A stretch of DNA of 13,726 bases from an uncultured Victivallales bacterium (GTDB lineage Bacteria > Verrucomicrobiota > Lentisphaeria > Oligosphaerales > JAFGRS01), in the NCBI GenBank assembly GCA_903834675.1, contig CAILKC010000706.1, positions 1 through 13,726 on the forward strand. Reading direction: 5' to 3'. A program made the translations under genes and the position numbers. Below the pieces are notes generated by a model. It made no database searches and was not told where the DNA came from. It saw only the letters and a program-made list of their open reading frames with translations. The stretch's first letter is position 1. Each line of letters begins with the position of its first letter. Shown one piece after another: positions 4,793 through 13,001 of the stretch.

Positions 4793-7003
4793 ATGGATAA
4801 ACAGCACCTCAAGAGAATTCGGCGACAGGACCGTCTGGCACGGTGGCTGATCACCATCGGCGGCAGCAGCGTGATCGTCTGCGTGCTCACCATGCTGGTC
4901 CTGATTGCCGGGACCGCGCTGCCGCTGTTTCGGCCGGCGCGCCTCACCGTCGCCTCGACCTGTCCGCTGCCGACGGCGGCGGGGGACGCCATCCTGGCGA
5001 TGGGGGTGGACGACTACCGGGAAACCGGCTTTGTTGTGAACGAGCGTGGCGTCTTCAGCTTCCTCGACCTCCGTACCGGCCAAGGGCTCGACGAACTCCG
5101 CGTCGGGCCGCCGCAGTCCAGCGCGCGGCGGGTCCTGGCGGCGCGGCACGATGGCGAGCTACGCTTCGCCCTGCTCTGGGACGACGGCAGCACGACGCTG
5201 GCCCAGGTCAGCTTCCGCAGCGATTTCTCCGGCCCGGAGCGCCGGATCACGCATCAGCTCACCCAACTCGCCGCCTTCCCGCCGTTGCCTGGCGAGTCGG
5301 CGCCGTTGGCCGCGGCGCTGCGGGCCACGGATGACGAGCTGACCGCGGTAACACTGCAAGATCGCCGTCGCCTCGTCGTCCGCCGCCAGGCGGTGAGCGC
5401 CGACGACGGCCCCGCGGCCGCCCCGCAGCTCATGACGATTTCCGCGATCCCGGAGGACCTTGCCGTCTTCACCCTGGACCGCGAGGGCAAGTCCCTCTAC
5501 GCCGGCACCGATCAGGGCACGCTGCTGCACTGGGACCTCAGCGGCGACGCCCCTCGCGAGGTGGAGCGTCGGCGCGCCTTTGCCGATCATCGGGCCGTAA
5601 GCGCGCTGGGGCTGGTGTTCGGCGACGTGTCCCTGGCCGTCGGCGACGCGCGGGGCGGGGTCACCACCTGGTCGCCGGTGGCCCTCTACGGCGCCGGCAG
5701 CGAGCGCCAGCTCGCGCCAATGCGCAACTTGTCGACGCAGGCCGGCGCGGTGGCCGGCTTCCTCTTCACCCTGCATGACAAGAGCGTCATCAGCCTCGGG
5801 ACCGATGGGACCGTGCAACTCGATCACATGACCAGCAACCGGCACCTGCTCACCCTGCGTCCGCCCGTAGCCCTGCGGCAGGTACAGCTTTCGCTGCAAG
5901 GCGACACGCTGATCGGTCTCGATGCCCAGCGGCAGCTCCGCGTCTGGAAACTGCGCAATCCGCACCCCGACGTGAGCTGGCGGATGCTCTTCGGCAAGGT
6001 CTGGTACGAGAACTACGATGAGCCTGCCTTCGTCTGGCAGTCCTCGTCGGCGAACGACGACTCGGAGGCCAAGTTCAGCTTCATTCCACTGGTTTTTGGC
6101 AGCCTCAAGGGGACGTTCTACGCCCTGCTCTTCGCGGTGCCGGTGGCGCTGCTTGGCGCTCTCTATACCAGCCAGTTCACCAGCTTCGAGACGCGAAGCA
6201 TCATCAAGCCGGCCGTCGAAGTTATGGCGGCCATCCCCTCGGTGGTCATCGGTTTCCTGGCCGCGCTCTGGTTGGCGCCGCGGATTGAGCGCGCCATCGT
6301 GGCGGTTTTCCTTTATGCCCTGGCGCTGCCGCTCAGCCTGGTCCTCTTCCTCGCGGTCTGGAACCGGCTGCGGGGCCTGCGCCTGGCCAAGCGGGTCGAA
6401 CGCGGCTACGAGTTCCTGGTGGCGGTGCCGATCCTGCTGCTAGCGGCTCTGCTGGCCACGGCCGCGGCGCCGGGGGTGGAGCGGGCGCTCTTCCAGGGTG
6501 ACTTCAAGCTCTGGCTTTTCCAGGAGGCCGGCACGCGCTTCGATCCGCGCAACAGCATCGTCATCGCCTTCGCCCTCGGGTTCGCGGTCATCCCGATCAT
6601 CTTCACGATCGCGGAGGACGCGCTGGCGAACGTGCCCAAGAGCCTGAAGGCCGCCTCGCTGGCGCTGGGGGCGAGCCGCTGGCAGACGGCCTGGCGGGTG
6701 GTGTTGCCCTCGGCCAGTCCCGGGGTCTTTGCCGGCATCATCATCGGCTTCGGCCGCGCCGTGGGCGAGACCATGATCGTGCTGATGGCCACGGGCAACA
6801 CCCCGATCCTGGACGTGGGGCTGTTCAGCGGCATGCGCACGCTCTCGGCCAACATCGCCGTCGAGATTCCCGAGGCCCCCGCCGGCGGCACGCTGTTCCG
6901 CGTGCTCTTCCTTTCGGCGGTGCTGCTATTCCTTCTCACCTCGGTGCTGAACACGGCTGCCGAACTCATCCGTCACCGGCTGCGCAAGCGTTACGGGTAC
7001 TGA
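4793..7003 (+). CDS. pstC: Phosphate ABC transporter permease PstC, large form with periplasmic domain
   Basis: This encodes a 736-residue inner-membrane permease, more than twice the roughly 300 residues of the E. coli type. After a basic head there is one membrane segment (about 18-45), then about 380 periplasmic residues with beta-propeller-like repeats such as SLYAGTDQGTLLHWDLSG, VISLGTDGTVQLDHM and TLIGLDAQRQLRVWKL. The transmembrane permease core starts near residue 430. The cytoplasmic EAA loop that docks on PstB is at about 608-640 (EDALANVPKSLKAASLALGAS, then LPSASPG). Long PstC proteins are known in gammaproteobacteria such as Pseudomonas, so the size is a subfamily trait rather than a fusion artefact. 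The ATG at 4793 has no obvious Shine-Dalgarno. The stop is 2 nt from pstA, implying coupled translation and a PstC-PstA heterodimer. Confidence 0.93.
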   Translation: MDKQHLKRIRRQDRLARWLITIGGSSVIVCVLTMLVLIAGTALPLFRPARLTVASTCPLPTAAGDAILAMGVDDYRETGFVVNERGVFSFLDLRTGQGLDELRVGPPQSSARRVLAARHDGELRFALLWDDGSTTLAQVSFRSDFSGPERRITHQLTQLAAFPPLPGESAPLAAALRATDDELTAVTLQDRRRLVVRRQAVSADDGPAAAPQLMTISAIPEDLAVFTLDREGKSLYAGTDQGTLLHWDLSGDAPREVERRRAFADHRAVSALGLVFGDVSLAVGDARGGVTTWSPVALYGAGSERQLAPMRNLSTQAGAVAGFLFTLHDKSVISLGTDGTVQLDHMTSNRHLLTLRPPVALRQVQLSLQGDTLIGLDAQRQLRVWKLRNPHPDVSWRMLFGKVWYENYDEPAFVWQSSSANDDSEAKFSFIPLVFGSLKGTFYALLFAVPVALLGALYTSQFTSFETRSIIKPAVEVMAAIPSVVIGFLAALWLAPRIERAIVAVFLYALALPLSLVLFLAVWNRLRGLRLAKRVERGYEFLVAVPILLLAALLATAAAPGVERALFQGDFKLWLFQEAGTRFDPRNSIVIAFALGFAVIPIIFTIAEDALANVPKSLKAASLALGASRWQTAWRVVLPSASPGVFAGIIIGFGRAVGETMIVLMATGNTPILDVGLFSGMRTLSANIAVEIPEAPAGGTLFRVLFLSAVLLFLLTSVLNTAAELIRHRLRKRYGY

Positions 7004-7005
7004 TC

Positions 7006-8331
7006 ATGCAGATTGGCAAGAAGCAACGCGAAAAGGGAGCCATCTGGGTCTGGCTGAGCAGCCTCTGCTTGGCCGCCATCCTGACCACCGTGGCCATCAT
7101 GCTGCTGGTCGTGCTGCGCAATGGCCTGGGCGTCTTCTGGCCCAGCCGACTGGCGCTGTTGACCCTGGCCGACGGAACCCGCGCCCTGGGCGAGGTCACC
7201 CAGTGGCAGGCCAGCGCCGACGCCAGCGGCCGACGCGTGCAACTCAAGATCGGCAACCGCGATCTCTATGGCCTGGACTTTCGCTGGTTCGACGAGGCCG
7301 CTATCCGCCAGTTTACCTACCCGGCCGACGCAGTGTGCCTGGAGCGACGCGAGCACGGCAACTTCTACGGTTTCCTCAAGGGTACGATCCAGACGCCCAC
7401 CGCGACCTTCGTGGACGTGGGGGGACGGGAGAAGGCCATCGCCCTCAGCGACGTGGTGCGGTTCCGTCGGCCCAACGCCATGTCCCTGCCCGCCAAGCTG
7501 GCGTTCTGCGGGGGCAGGCTCTGGGAACTGCTCACCGGCGAACCGCGCGAGGCCAACACCGAGGGCGGCCTCTTTCCGGCCATAGTCGGCACGGTCATGA
7601 TGGTGTTCCTCATGAGCATCTTCTCGTTCCCGCTGGGGGTGATCACGGCCATCTACCTGCGCGAGTACGCGAAAGACGGGCTGGTGGTGCGGCTGGTCCG
7701 CATCGCGGTGAGCAACCTGGCCGGCATCCCCTCGATCGTCTACGGCATCTTCGGACTGGGGTTCTTCGTCTATGGCGTGGGCGGCGCCCTCGACCGGCTG
7801 TTCTTCTCCGCCCGCCTGCCGACGCCGACCTTCGGCACCGGCGGCATCCTCTGGGCCAGCCTCACCCTGGCCCTGCTGACCGTGCCCGTAGTCATCGTCG
7901 CCACGGAGGAGGCCTTCGCCGCCATCCCCAACGGCGTCCGCGAGGGCTCGCTGGCCCTGGGCGCCACCCAGTTGCAGACCCTACTCCGCGTCCTCCTGCC
8001 CATGGCCTCACCGGGCATCCTGACCGGCTTCATCCTCGCCATGGCCCGCGCGGCTGGCGAAGTCGCGCCACTGATGATTACCGGGGTCGTGAAGCTGGCC
8101 CCGTCGCTGCCCGTCGACGGCAGTTTCCCCTACGTGCATCTGAACCGTAAGTTTATGCATCTGGGCTTCCACATCTACGACGTCGGTTTCCAGTCGCCGA
8201 ATGTCGAAGCCGCCAAGCCGATGGTGTTTGTGACGACCATGCTGCTGGTGCTGATCGTGCTGTTGTTGAGCAGCGCGGCCATCGTCCTGCGGAACCAGAT
8301 GAAGAAGCGCTACACGATCACGTCATTCTAA
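7006..8331 (+). CDS. pstA: Phosphate ABC transporter permease PstA, large form
   Basis: This encodes a 441-residue permease that pairs with PstC to form the transport channel. One N-terminal membrane segment (about 14-37) is followed by a periplasmic insert of roughly 140 residues. The permease core begins near residue 185 (GLFPAIVGTVMMVFLMSIFS). The EAA loop, TEEAFAAIPNGVREGSLALGA (from about residue 300) followed by LLPMASPGILTG, is the PstB docking site. E. coli PstA is about 300 residues; the extra N-terminal periplasmic part parallels that in PstC, so the two inserts probably face each other outside the membrane. The start lies 2 nt after the pstC stop with no separate ribosome binding site, typical of coupled translation. 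pstB follows after 33 nt. Confidence 0.93.
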   Translation: MQIGKKQREKGAIWVWLSSLCLAAILTTVAIMLLVVLRNGLGVFWPSRLALLTLADGTRALGEVTQWQASADASGRRVQLKIGNRDLYGLDFRWFDEAAIRQFTYPADAVCLERREHGNFYGFLKGTIQTPTATFVDVGGREKAIALSDVVRFRRPNAMSLPAKLAFCGGRLWELLTGEPREANTEGGLFPAIVGTVMMVFLMSIFSFPLGVITAIYLREYAKDGLVVRLVRIAVSNLAGIPSIVYGIFGLGFFVYGVGGALDRLFFSARLPTPTFGTGGILWASLTLALLTVPVVIVATEEAFAAIPNGVREGSLALGATQLQTLLRVLLPMASPGILTGFILAMARAAGEVAPLMITGVVKLAPSLPVDGSFPYVHLNRKFMHLGFHIYDVGFQSPNVEAAKPMVFVTTMLLVLIVLLLSSAAIVLRNQMKKRYTITSF

Positions 8332-8364
8332 GAGGACGCGCAGCGGACGAGGCCGCCCCACGCT

Positions 8365-9153
8365 ATGTCACCCGAAGCAACCTTGATCTGTCAGCATGCC
8401 AACCCGGTGGTGCAAGCCACGAACCTGCGCCTCTTCTATGGCAAGTCCGAGGCGCTGCATGGCATCACCATGGACTTCCCCCGCCAACAGGTCGTGGCCC
8501 TCATCGGTCCCTCCGGCTGCGGCAAGTCGACCCTGCTGCGCTGCCTGAACCGTATGAATGACCTGATCGACGGGGTGCGTATCGAGGGCAGTCTCCGCCT
8601 CGACGGCGAAGAGATCAACCAGCCGAGCGTCGACGTTATCGAACTGCGGCGCCGGGTCGGCATGGTGTTCCAGAAGTCGAATCCGTTCCCCAAGTCTATC
8701 TTCGAGAACGTGGTCTACGGCCTGCGCATCGCCGGGATCAAGGAGCGTCAGGTTCTGGAAGAGACGGCCGAGAAGAGCCTGGCCAGCGCCGCCTTGTGGG
8801 GCGAGGTGAAGGACCGCCTGCACGAATCCGCCCTCAGCCTCTCCGGCGGCCAGATGCAGAGGCTCTGTATCGCCCGGGCCATCGCGGTCAACCCGGAAAT
8901 CATCCTCATGGACGAGCCCTGCTCCGCCCTCGACCCGCGCTCGACCGCCAAGATCGAAGAGCTCATCGTCGAGTTGCGCCGGGAGTTCACGATCATCATT
9001 GTAACCCACAACATGCAGCAGGCGGGGCGCGTCTCCGACCACACCGCGTTTCTCTTCGAGGGCAATCTGGTCGAGTACGGCCCCACCGAACGCTTGTTCA
9101 CCAAACCCCTGTCGCGGCAGACCGAAGACTACATCTCGGGCCGCTTCGGTTGA
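8365..9153 (+). CDS. pstB: Phosphate ABC transporter ATPase PstB
   Basis: This encodes a 262-residue cytoplasmic ATPase that powers PstCA. All ABC motifs are present: Walker [10 protein letters not shown] (48-56), Q-loop Q103 in [19 protein letters not shown], a PstB-family signature, ABC signature LSGGQ (159-163), Walker B IILMDE (179-184), D-loop SALD (187-190) and switch His215 in VTHNMQQA. The residues [14 protein letters not shown] and the ending EDYISGRFG are characteristic of PstB. Length is normal. The start lies 33 nt after pstA; AAGAGG overlaps the pstA stop but is far from the ATG, so the ribosome binding site is weak. PhoU is thought to report this transporter's activity to PhoR. 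Confidence 0.96.
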   Translation: MSPEATLICQHANPVVQATNLRLFYGKSEALHGITMDFPRQQVVALIGPSGCGKSTLLRCLNRMNDLIDGVRIEGSLRLDGEEINQPSVDVIELRRRVGMVFQKSNPFPKSIFENVVYGLRIAGIKERQVLEETAEKSLASAALWGEVKDRLHESALSLSGGQMQRLCIARAIAVNPEIILMDEPCSALDPRSTAKIEELIVELRREFTIIIVTHNMQQAGRVSDHTAFLFEGNLVEYGPTERLFTKPLSRQTEDYISGRFG

Positions 9154-9192
9154 TCCGAGTGAGCGCCGCGGCAGCAAAGGAACCACGCTGGC

Positions 9193-9888
9193 ATGCCCAA
9201 CATCCTGCAAAACGAGATTGCCAAGCTCGAGAAACGCCTGCTCAGCCTCGGCGGTTGCGCCGAAGAGAGCATCCACCGGGCCGTACGAGCCGTGGTCGAG
9301 CGCGATCGACACCTCGCCCAGCAGGTCGTCGAGGCCGACACGGAGATCGACAACCTCGAAGTCGACCTCGAAGAGGAAGGACTCAAAGTCCTGGCCCTGC
9401 ACCGTCCCGTCGCCGGCGACCTGCGCTTCATCGTGGCGGTTCTGAAGATCAACAACGACCTGGAGCGTGTCGGCGACCTGGCCACCAGCATCGCCCGCCA
9501 GGCGCTGATCGTGACCGACCGGCCGGTGCTGGCGGCGCCGTTCGACGTGCCGACGATGGCGCAGAAGGCGGTCGCCATGCTCCGCCGCTCGCTGGACGCC
9601 CTGGTCCAGGCCGACGTCGGCCTGGCGCGACAGATCCGCGGCGCCGACAAAGAGGTCGATGCCGCGCACCAGGCAAATACCGCGGCAATCGAGGCCTCCA
9701 TCGCCAGAAACACGGGCGGCACGACCGGTTGCCTGGCCTACCTGGCCGTATCGCGCAGCCTGGAACGCGTCGCCGACCACGCCAAAAATATCGCCGACGA
9801 CGTCATCTACCTGCTCGAAGGGGACATCGTCCGGCACCGCGGCACGCCGCGCCCGAACCCGCTCGGCAGCGGAGAGGGAACTCGATGA
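9193..9888 (+). CDS. phoU: Phosphate signalling regulator PhoU
   Basis: This encodes a 231-residue cytoplasmic all-helical protein made of two PhoU repeats. Each carries the E-x-x-x-D metal-binding motif in its final helix: E91-RVG-D95 (LERVGDLATSIA) and E191-RVA-D195 (LERVADHAKNIADD). PhoU links PstB activity to PhoR so that the regulon stays off when phosphate is plentiful. AAAGGA (9176-9181) lies 11 nt upstream of the ATG. The C-terminal tail after about residue 215 (RHRGTPRPNPLGSGEG) is low-complexity and may be non-structural. The stop overlaps the phoB start (ATGA at 9885-9888), so phoU and phoB are translationally coupled. Confidence 0.95.
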   Translation: MPNILQNEIAKLEKRLLSLGGCAEESIHRAVRAVVERDRHLAQQVVEADTEIDNLEVDLEEEGLKVLALHRPVAGDLRFIVAVLKINNDLERVGDLATSIARQALIVTDRPVLAAPFDVPTMAQKAVAMLRRSLDALVQADVGLARQIRGADKEVDAAHQANTAAIEASIARNTGGTTGCLAYLAVSRSLERVADHAKNIADDVIYLLEGDIVRHRGTPRPNPLGSGEGTR

Positions 9889-10574
9889 GTAGAGAACACA
9901 TCCTGGTGGTGGATGACGAGAAAGACATTCTCGAACTGGTGACCTATAACCTCACCAAGAGCGGTTACCGCGTCACCGCCGTCATGACCGGCGAGGAAGC
10001 CCTGGTGAAGGTCCGCGCCGAAGCGCCCGACCTGATCGTGCTCGACCTCATGCTGCCCGGGCTCGACGGCCTGGACATCTGCCGCATCCTCACCAGCGAC
10101 CCGCGCACCGCCTCGATCCCGATCCTGATGCTGACGGCGCGCGGCGAGGACGCTGACGTCGTGACCGGCCTCGAACTCGGGGCCCAGGACTACGTCACCA
10201 AACCCTTCAGCCCACGCGTCCTCGAGGCCCGCGTCCGCACCTTGTTGCGCCGCGGCGCCCAGGCGGAGACTGAAGATGAGGGCGCCGTACTCGACTGCCA
10301 CGGCCTGAGCCTCGATCCCGGCCGCCGAGAAGTCCGCGTCGGCCAGCGCCGCCTTGACCTGACCTACCTCGAATTCGCCCTGCTGCACCTGCTGGCGAAA
10401 CGCCCCGGTTGGGTGTTCTCGCGCCAGCAGATCATCGATGCCGTGCGCGGCGGCGGCTATCCAGTCACCGAGCGCTCCGTCGACGTGCAAATCGTCGGTC
10501 TGCGGCGCAAACTCGACACCATGGGCGAGTACATCGAGACCGTCCGGGGTGTCGGCTACCGTTTTAAGGAGTGA
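9885..10574 (+). CDS. phoB: Phosphate regulon response regulator PhoB
   Basis: This encodes a 229-residue OmpR-family transcription factor. The receiver domain (1-120) has the acidic pair D10/D11, phospho-acceptor D54 in LIVLDLMLPG, T84 in LMLTAR and K106 in YVTKPF. The C-terminal winged helix (about 130-229) shows LTYLEFALLHLLAKRPGWVFSR, SVDVQIVGLRRKL and the canonical ending ETVRGVGYRF. The sequence matches PhoB rather than a generic OmpR, and its genes lie between phoU and phoR. The open frame extends far upstream to 8796, but this only reads through pstB and phoU out of frame; ATG 9885 with GGAG (9871-9874) is the real start. Its predicted sites are half-sites with 11-bp spacing, as seen at 1744-1782. 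Confidence 0.96.
   Translation: MSREHILVVDDEKDILELVTYNLTKSGYRVTAVMTGEEALVKVRAEAPDLIVLDLMLPGLDGLDICRILTSDPRTASIPILMLTARGEDADVVTGLELGAQDYVTKPFSPRVLEARVRTLLRRGAQAETEDEGAVLDCHGLSLDPGRREVRVGQRRLDLTYLEFALLHLLAKRPGWVFSRQQIIDAVRGGGYPVTERSVDVQIVGLRRKLDTMGEYIETVRGVGYRFKE
10566..10571 (+). promoter_or_regulatory. Ribosome binding site of phoR inside phoB
   Basis: A perfect AAGGAG, encoding the last codons of phoB, lies 6 nt before the phoR ATG at 10578. It indicates efficient, coupled translation of the two-component pair. Confidence 0.75.
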
Positions 10575-10577
10575 CCT

Positions 10578-12386
10578 ATGCGCCGCAAGAAGCGCATCTT
10601 CTGGCAGCTGCTGCCTTGGTATCTGGGCGTTGTGATCCTGGCCGTGGTCGCTGCCTCCTGGCATGCCAACGCCATCGTCCACGAGGTCTACCGCCGCGAG
10701 AGCACGACCGCGCTGGCCGACCTGGCTCGCCTGGTCGAGCATGGCCTCAATGGCCTCTCTCTGGAGGATGAAAAGGCGGTCGATGCGCTCTGTAAGCACA
10801 TGGGCGAGATGGGCAACGCGCGCTTCACCGTGGTGCTGCTCTCGGGACGGGTGATCGGCGACAGCGCCGAGGACCCGGCCGTCATGGACAACCATGCCGA
10901 CCGGCCGGAACTCCGCAGCGCGTTCCGGGGCGCGGTTGGCGCCAATACCCGGTACAGTCACACCGTGCAGGCAGAAATGGCCTACGTGGCCTTGCCCCTG
11001 CGTGCCAACGACCGCCTCATCGGGGCAGTCCGTGCCGCCCGGCCGCTCCGGCAGTTGCAGGCCTCTCTCGCCTCGGCCCAGCGCCGGATTGCCGTCACCG
11101 GCGGCGGCATCGCCCTCCTTGCCGCCGGCTGCAGCCTGATCGTGGCCCGGCGCCTCTCCCGCCCCATCGAGAAACTGCGGCAAGGCGCGGAACGCTTTGC
11201 CGCCGGGGAGCTCGACCTCCGGCTCCGCGAACCGGACTCCGTAGAACTCGGCGAGCTGGCGCAAACCCTGAACCTGATGGCGGATCAATTGGCGACCCGA
11301 ATCGAGGCCGTCACCCGCCAGCGCAATGAACTCGATGCCGTCCTCAAGAGCATGGCCGAAGGCGTCCTGGCGGTCGACCGCGAAGGACGCTTGATCACCG
11401 CCAACCGCGTCGCCGTGGCCCTGCTGGAACTCCCGGTCGCGAACCTGCAAGGCCGCCCACTGGCGGTCCTGGTGCGCAATCCAGCGCTGCAGGAACTGGT
11501 GGCCGCCGCGTTGCAGCAAGAGCAGCCCGTCGAAGGCGAGATCGTGCTGCACGGCCAGGACGGGGACCGTTGCCTCCAGGTGCATGGCGCCGCCCTCAGC
11601 AATGGCCGTACCCCCGGAACCGGCGCCGTCCTCGTGCTCAATGACGTCACCCGCCTGCGCCGTCTCGAACAGGTCCGCCGCGACTTCGTCGCCAATGTCT
11701 CCCACGAACTGCGGACCCCGATCACCTCACTCAAAGGCTTCGTCGAGACCCTCCTCGACGGCGCCATGCGCGAACCGGAAAACGCGGAACGCTTCCTGCG
11801 CATCATCCTCCGGCAGGCTGACCGTCTCAATGCGATCATCTCGGACCTGCTGCTCCTGGCCCAGATGGAACAGGCGGAAAAGGAGAAGGGCGAAGCTCGA
11901 GCGCAGACCAAAGCCGCGCGGCTGGCGGAGGTACTCCAGGCCGCCGCGCGCGCCTGCCAGCCCAAGGCCGAACGACAGGCGATCCCGGTCCGTATCACCT
12001 GCCCGGAGGCGCTCAAGGTCAGCGCCGACGCGCGCCTGCTCGAGCAGGCCGTGCTCAACCTGCTCGACAACGCCATCAACTACAGCGACCCCGGCCAGCC
12101 CGTTGAGATCGTCGGCCGGGAGCACGAGGGCGAGGTGCTGATCGAGGTCCGCGACCAGGGCTGCGGCATCGCGGTCCACCACCAGACGCGCATCTTCGAG
12201 CGCTTCTACCGGGTGGACAAAGCGCGCAGCCGTGACGCCGGTGGCACCGGCCTCGGCCTGGCTATCGTCAAGCATATCATGCAGGTGCATGGCGGTTCAG
12301 TCACGGTCGCCAGCGAAGTGGGTAAAGGCTCGGTCTTCACCCTCCACCTGCCCCTGCCCAAGCCGCAGAACGCTCGTACCGACTGA
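10578..12386 (+). CDS. phoR: Phosphate regulon sensor histidine kinase PhoR
   Basis: This encodes a 602-residue membrane kinase that phosphorylates PhoB under phosphate limitation. Visible in order: TM1 (about 10-27), a periplasmic region of about 140 residues, TM2 (about 171-190), HAMP (about 190-245, RRLSRPIEKLRQGAERFAAGELDLRL), PAS (about 250-355, MAEGVLAVDREGRLITANRVA), HisKA with H376 in FVANVSHELRTP, and HATPase with the N box D497-N498 (NLLDNAINYSDP), G1 box DQGCGIA (from D526) and G2 GGTGLGLAIVKHI. E. coli PhoR is about 430 residues with almost no periplasmic part, so this version has a genuine extracytoplasmic domain, as in other long PhoR proteins. It starts 3 nt after phoB. Its 3' end overlaps the opposite-strand vapB-like gene by 50 bp. 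Confidence 0.94.
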   Translation: MRRKKRIFWQLLPWYLGVVILAVVAASWHANAIVHEVYRRESTTALADLARLVEHGLNGLSLEDEKAVDALCKHMGEMGNARFTVVLLSGRVIGDSAEDPAVMDNHADRPELRSAFRGAVGANTRYSHTVQAEMAYVALPLRANDRLIGAVRAARPLRQLQASLASAQRRIAVTGGGIALLAAGCSLIVARRLSRPIEKLRQGAERFAAGELDLRLREPDSVELGELAQTLNLMADQLATRIEAVTRQRNELDAVLKSMAEGVLAVDREGRLITANRVAVALLELPVANLQGRPLAVLVRNPALQELVAAALQQEQPVEGEIVLHGQDGDRCLQVHGAALSNGRTPGTGAVLVLNDVTRLRRLEQVRRDFVANVSHELRTPITSLKGFVETLLDGAMREPENAERFLRIILRQADRLNAIISDLLLLAQMEQAEKEKGEARAQTKAARLAEVLQAAARACQPKAERQAIPVRITCPEALKVSADARLLEQAVLNLLDNAINYSDPGQPVEIVGREHEGEVLIEVRDQGCGIAVHHQTRIFERFYRVDKARSRDAGGTGLGLAIVKHIMQVHGGSVTVASEVGKGSVFTLHLPLPKPQNARTD

Positions 12387-12597
12387 CCAGCTCATTCGTC
12401 ACCCTGGCGCCGCGTGCCGGCAAGTGCGGCAGACCGTCCTCATCTACCGCAAAACCCGGATGCAGGACCTGATCGCCACCACGCACCTCACGCTCAAGCG
12501 CGTGCGTAAGGACGGCCTTAAGCGTCGTGCGGCGGCGTAGAGCCACAGCTTTCGCCTGGCGGAGGAGGGCGTCCGGAAGTTCAATCGTCGTCTTCAT
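12337..12597 (-). CDS. VapB-type antitoxin, apparently orphan and 3'-altered
   Basis: This encodes an 86-residue protein whose first 40 residues (MKTTIELPDALLRQAKAVAL, then RRRTTLKAVLTHALERE) are a clear ribbon-helix-helix DNA-binding antitoxin domain of the VapB type. The later GLPHLPARGARVTNELVSRY matches the C-terminal segment that contacts a VapC toxin in this family. A vapC gene normally starts at or just after the vapB stop. Here that position is the antisense strand of phoR and no PIN-domain ORF is present. The last dozen residues (ERSAAWAGAGGG) read antisense to phoR and look non-native. The start at 12597 has only a weak upstream ribosome binding site. It is probably a remnant left after loss of the toxin gene; whether it is expressed is unknown. 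Confidence 0.75.
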   Translation of the reverse strand: MKTTIELPDALLRQAKAVALRRRTTLKAVLTHALEREVRGGDQVLHPGFAVDEDGLPHLPARGARVTNELVSRYERSAAWAGAGGG

Positions 12598-12719
12598 ATG
12601 GGTTACCGTATGGTTCTACGGCTGGATAGCAAGCGAAGCCGTCCCACCGTCAGGGCCGTTCATGAAAGAGCCCCCCGCTAGGCCTGGCAGGCGCCCGCCA
12701 TGACCCCGCTTGCCTCCCT

Positions 12720-13001
12720 GGAGCCCGCGCTGCCAGCGCCCGTCCCGGGCGGGTTCGCGGTATCCGCCGTGGCCATGGAGCCCGCGATGCCAGCGCCCGT
12801 CCCGGGCGGGTTCGCGGTATCCCGCCGTGGCCATGGAGCCCGCGATGCCAGCGCCCGTCTCGGGCGGGTTCGCGGTATCCCGCCGTGGCCCTGGAGCCCG
12901 CGATGCCAGCGCCCGTCCCGGGCGGGTTCGCGGTATCCCGCCGTGGCCCTGGAGCCCGCGATGCCAGCGCCCGTCCCGGGCGGGTTCGCGGTATCCGCCG
13001 T
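12720..13001. repeat. Array of five tandem 57-58 bp palindromic repeats
   Basis: Units start at 12720, 12777, 12835, 12893 and 12951 with periods 57, 58, 58 and 58 bp. Each begins GGAGCCCGCG, has the hairpin GCCCG-nnn-CGGGC (loop TCC in four units, TCT in the third), then GGGTTCGCGGTATCC and a nearly constant linker of the form GCCGTGGCCAT or GCCGTGGCCCT. The outer parts can also pair (GGA..CCGCG with CGCGG..TCC). It is the same family as the two units at 4560-4669. To the left a short CTTGC (12709-12713) and to the right TCTGCAAGACCCTCA (13001-13015) resemble the ends of that element; a CATGA at 12661 may mark the original left end. Confidence 0.85.

Noticed and set aside
8368..9837. A 489-residue minus-strand ORF
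   Set aside because: It is the antisense shadow of pstB and phoU, both of which have complete family motifs on the plus strand.
8796..9884. A 592-residue ORF ending with PhoB, suggesting an N-terminal fusion
   Set aside because: The first 363 residues run out of frame through pstB and phoU and are Arg/Pro-rich. The phoB ATG at 9885 has a ribosome binding site and the standard ATGA overlap.
9807..11705. A 632-residue minus-strand ORF
   Set aside because: It is the antisense of phoB and phoR, caused by high GC codon bias, and has no recognisable domain.
12387..12540. Short plus-strand ORF after phoR
   Set aside because: It is the antisense of the vapB-like gene, which has clear ribbon-helix-helix family sequence.
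12720..13001. CRISPR array
   Set aside because: The supposed spacers are about 11-12 nt and nearly identical to each other, repeats are longer than spacers, and no cas gene is present.
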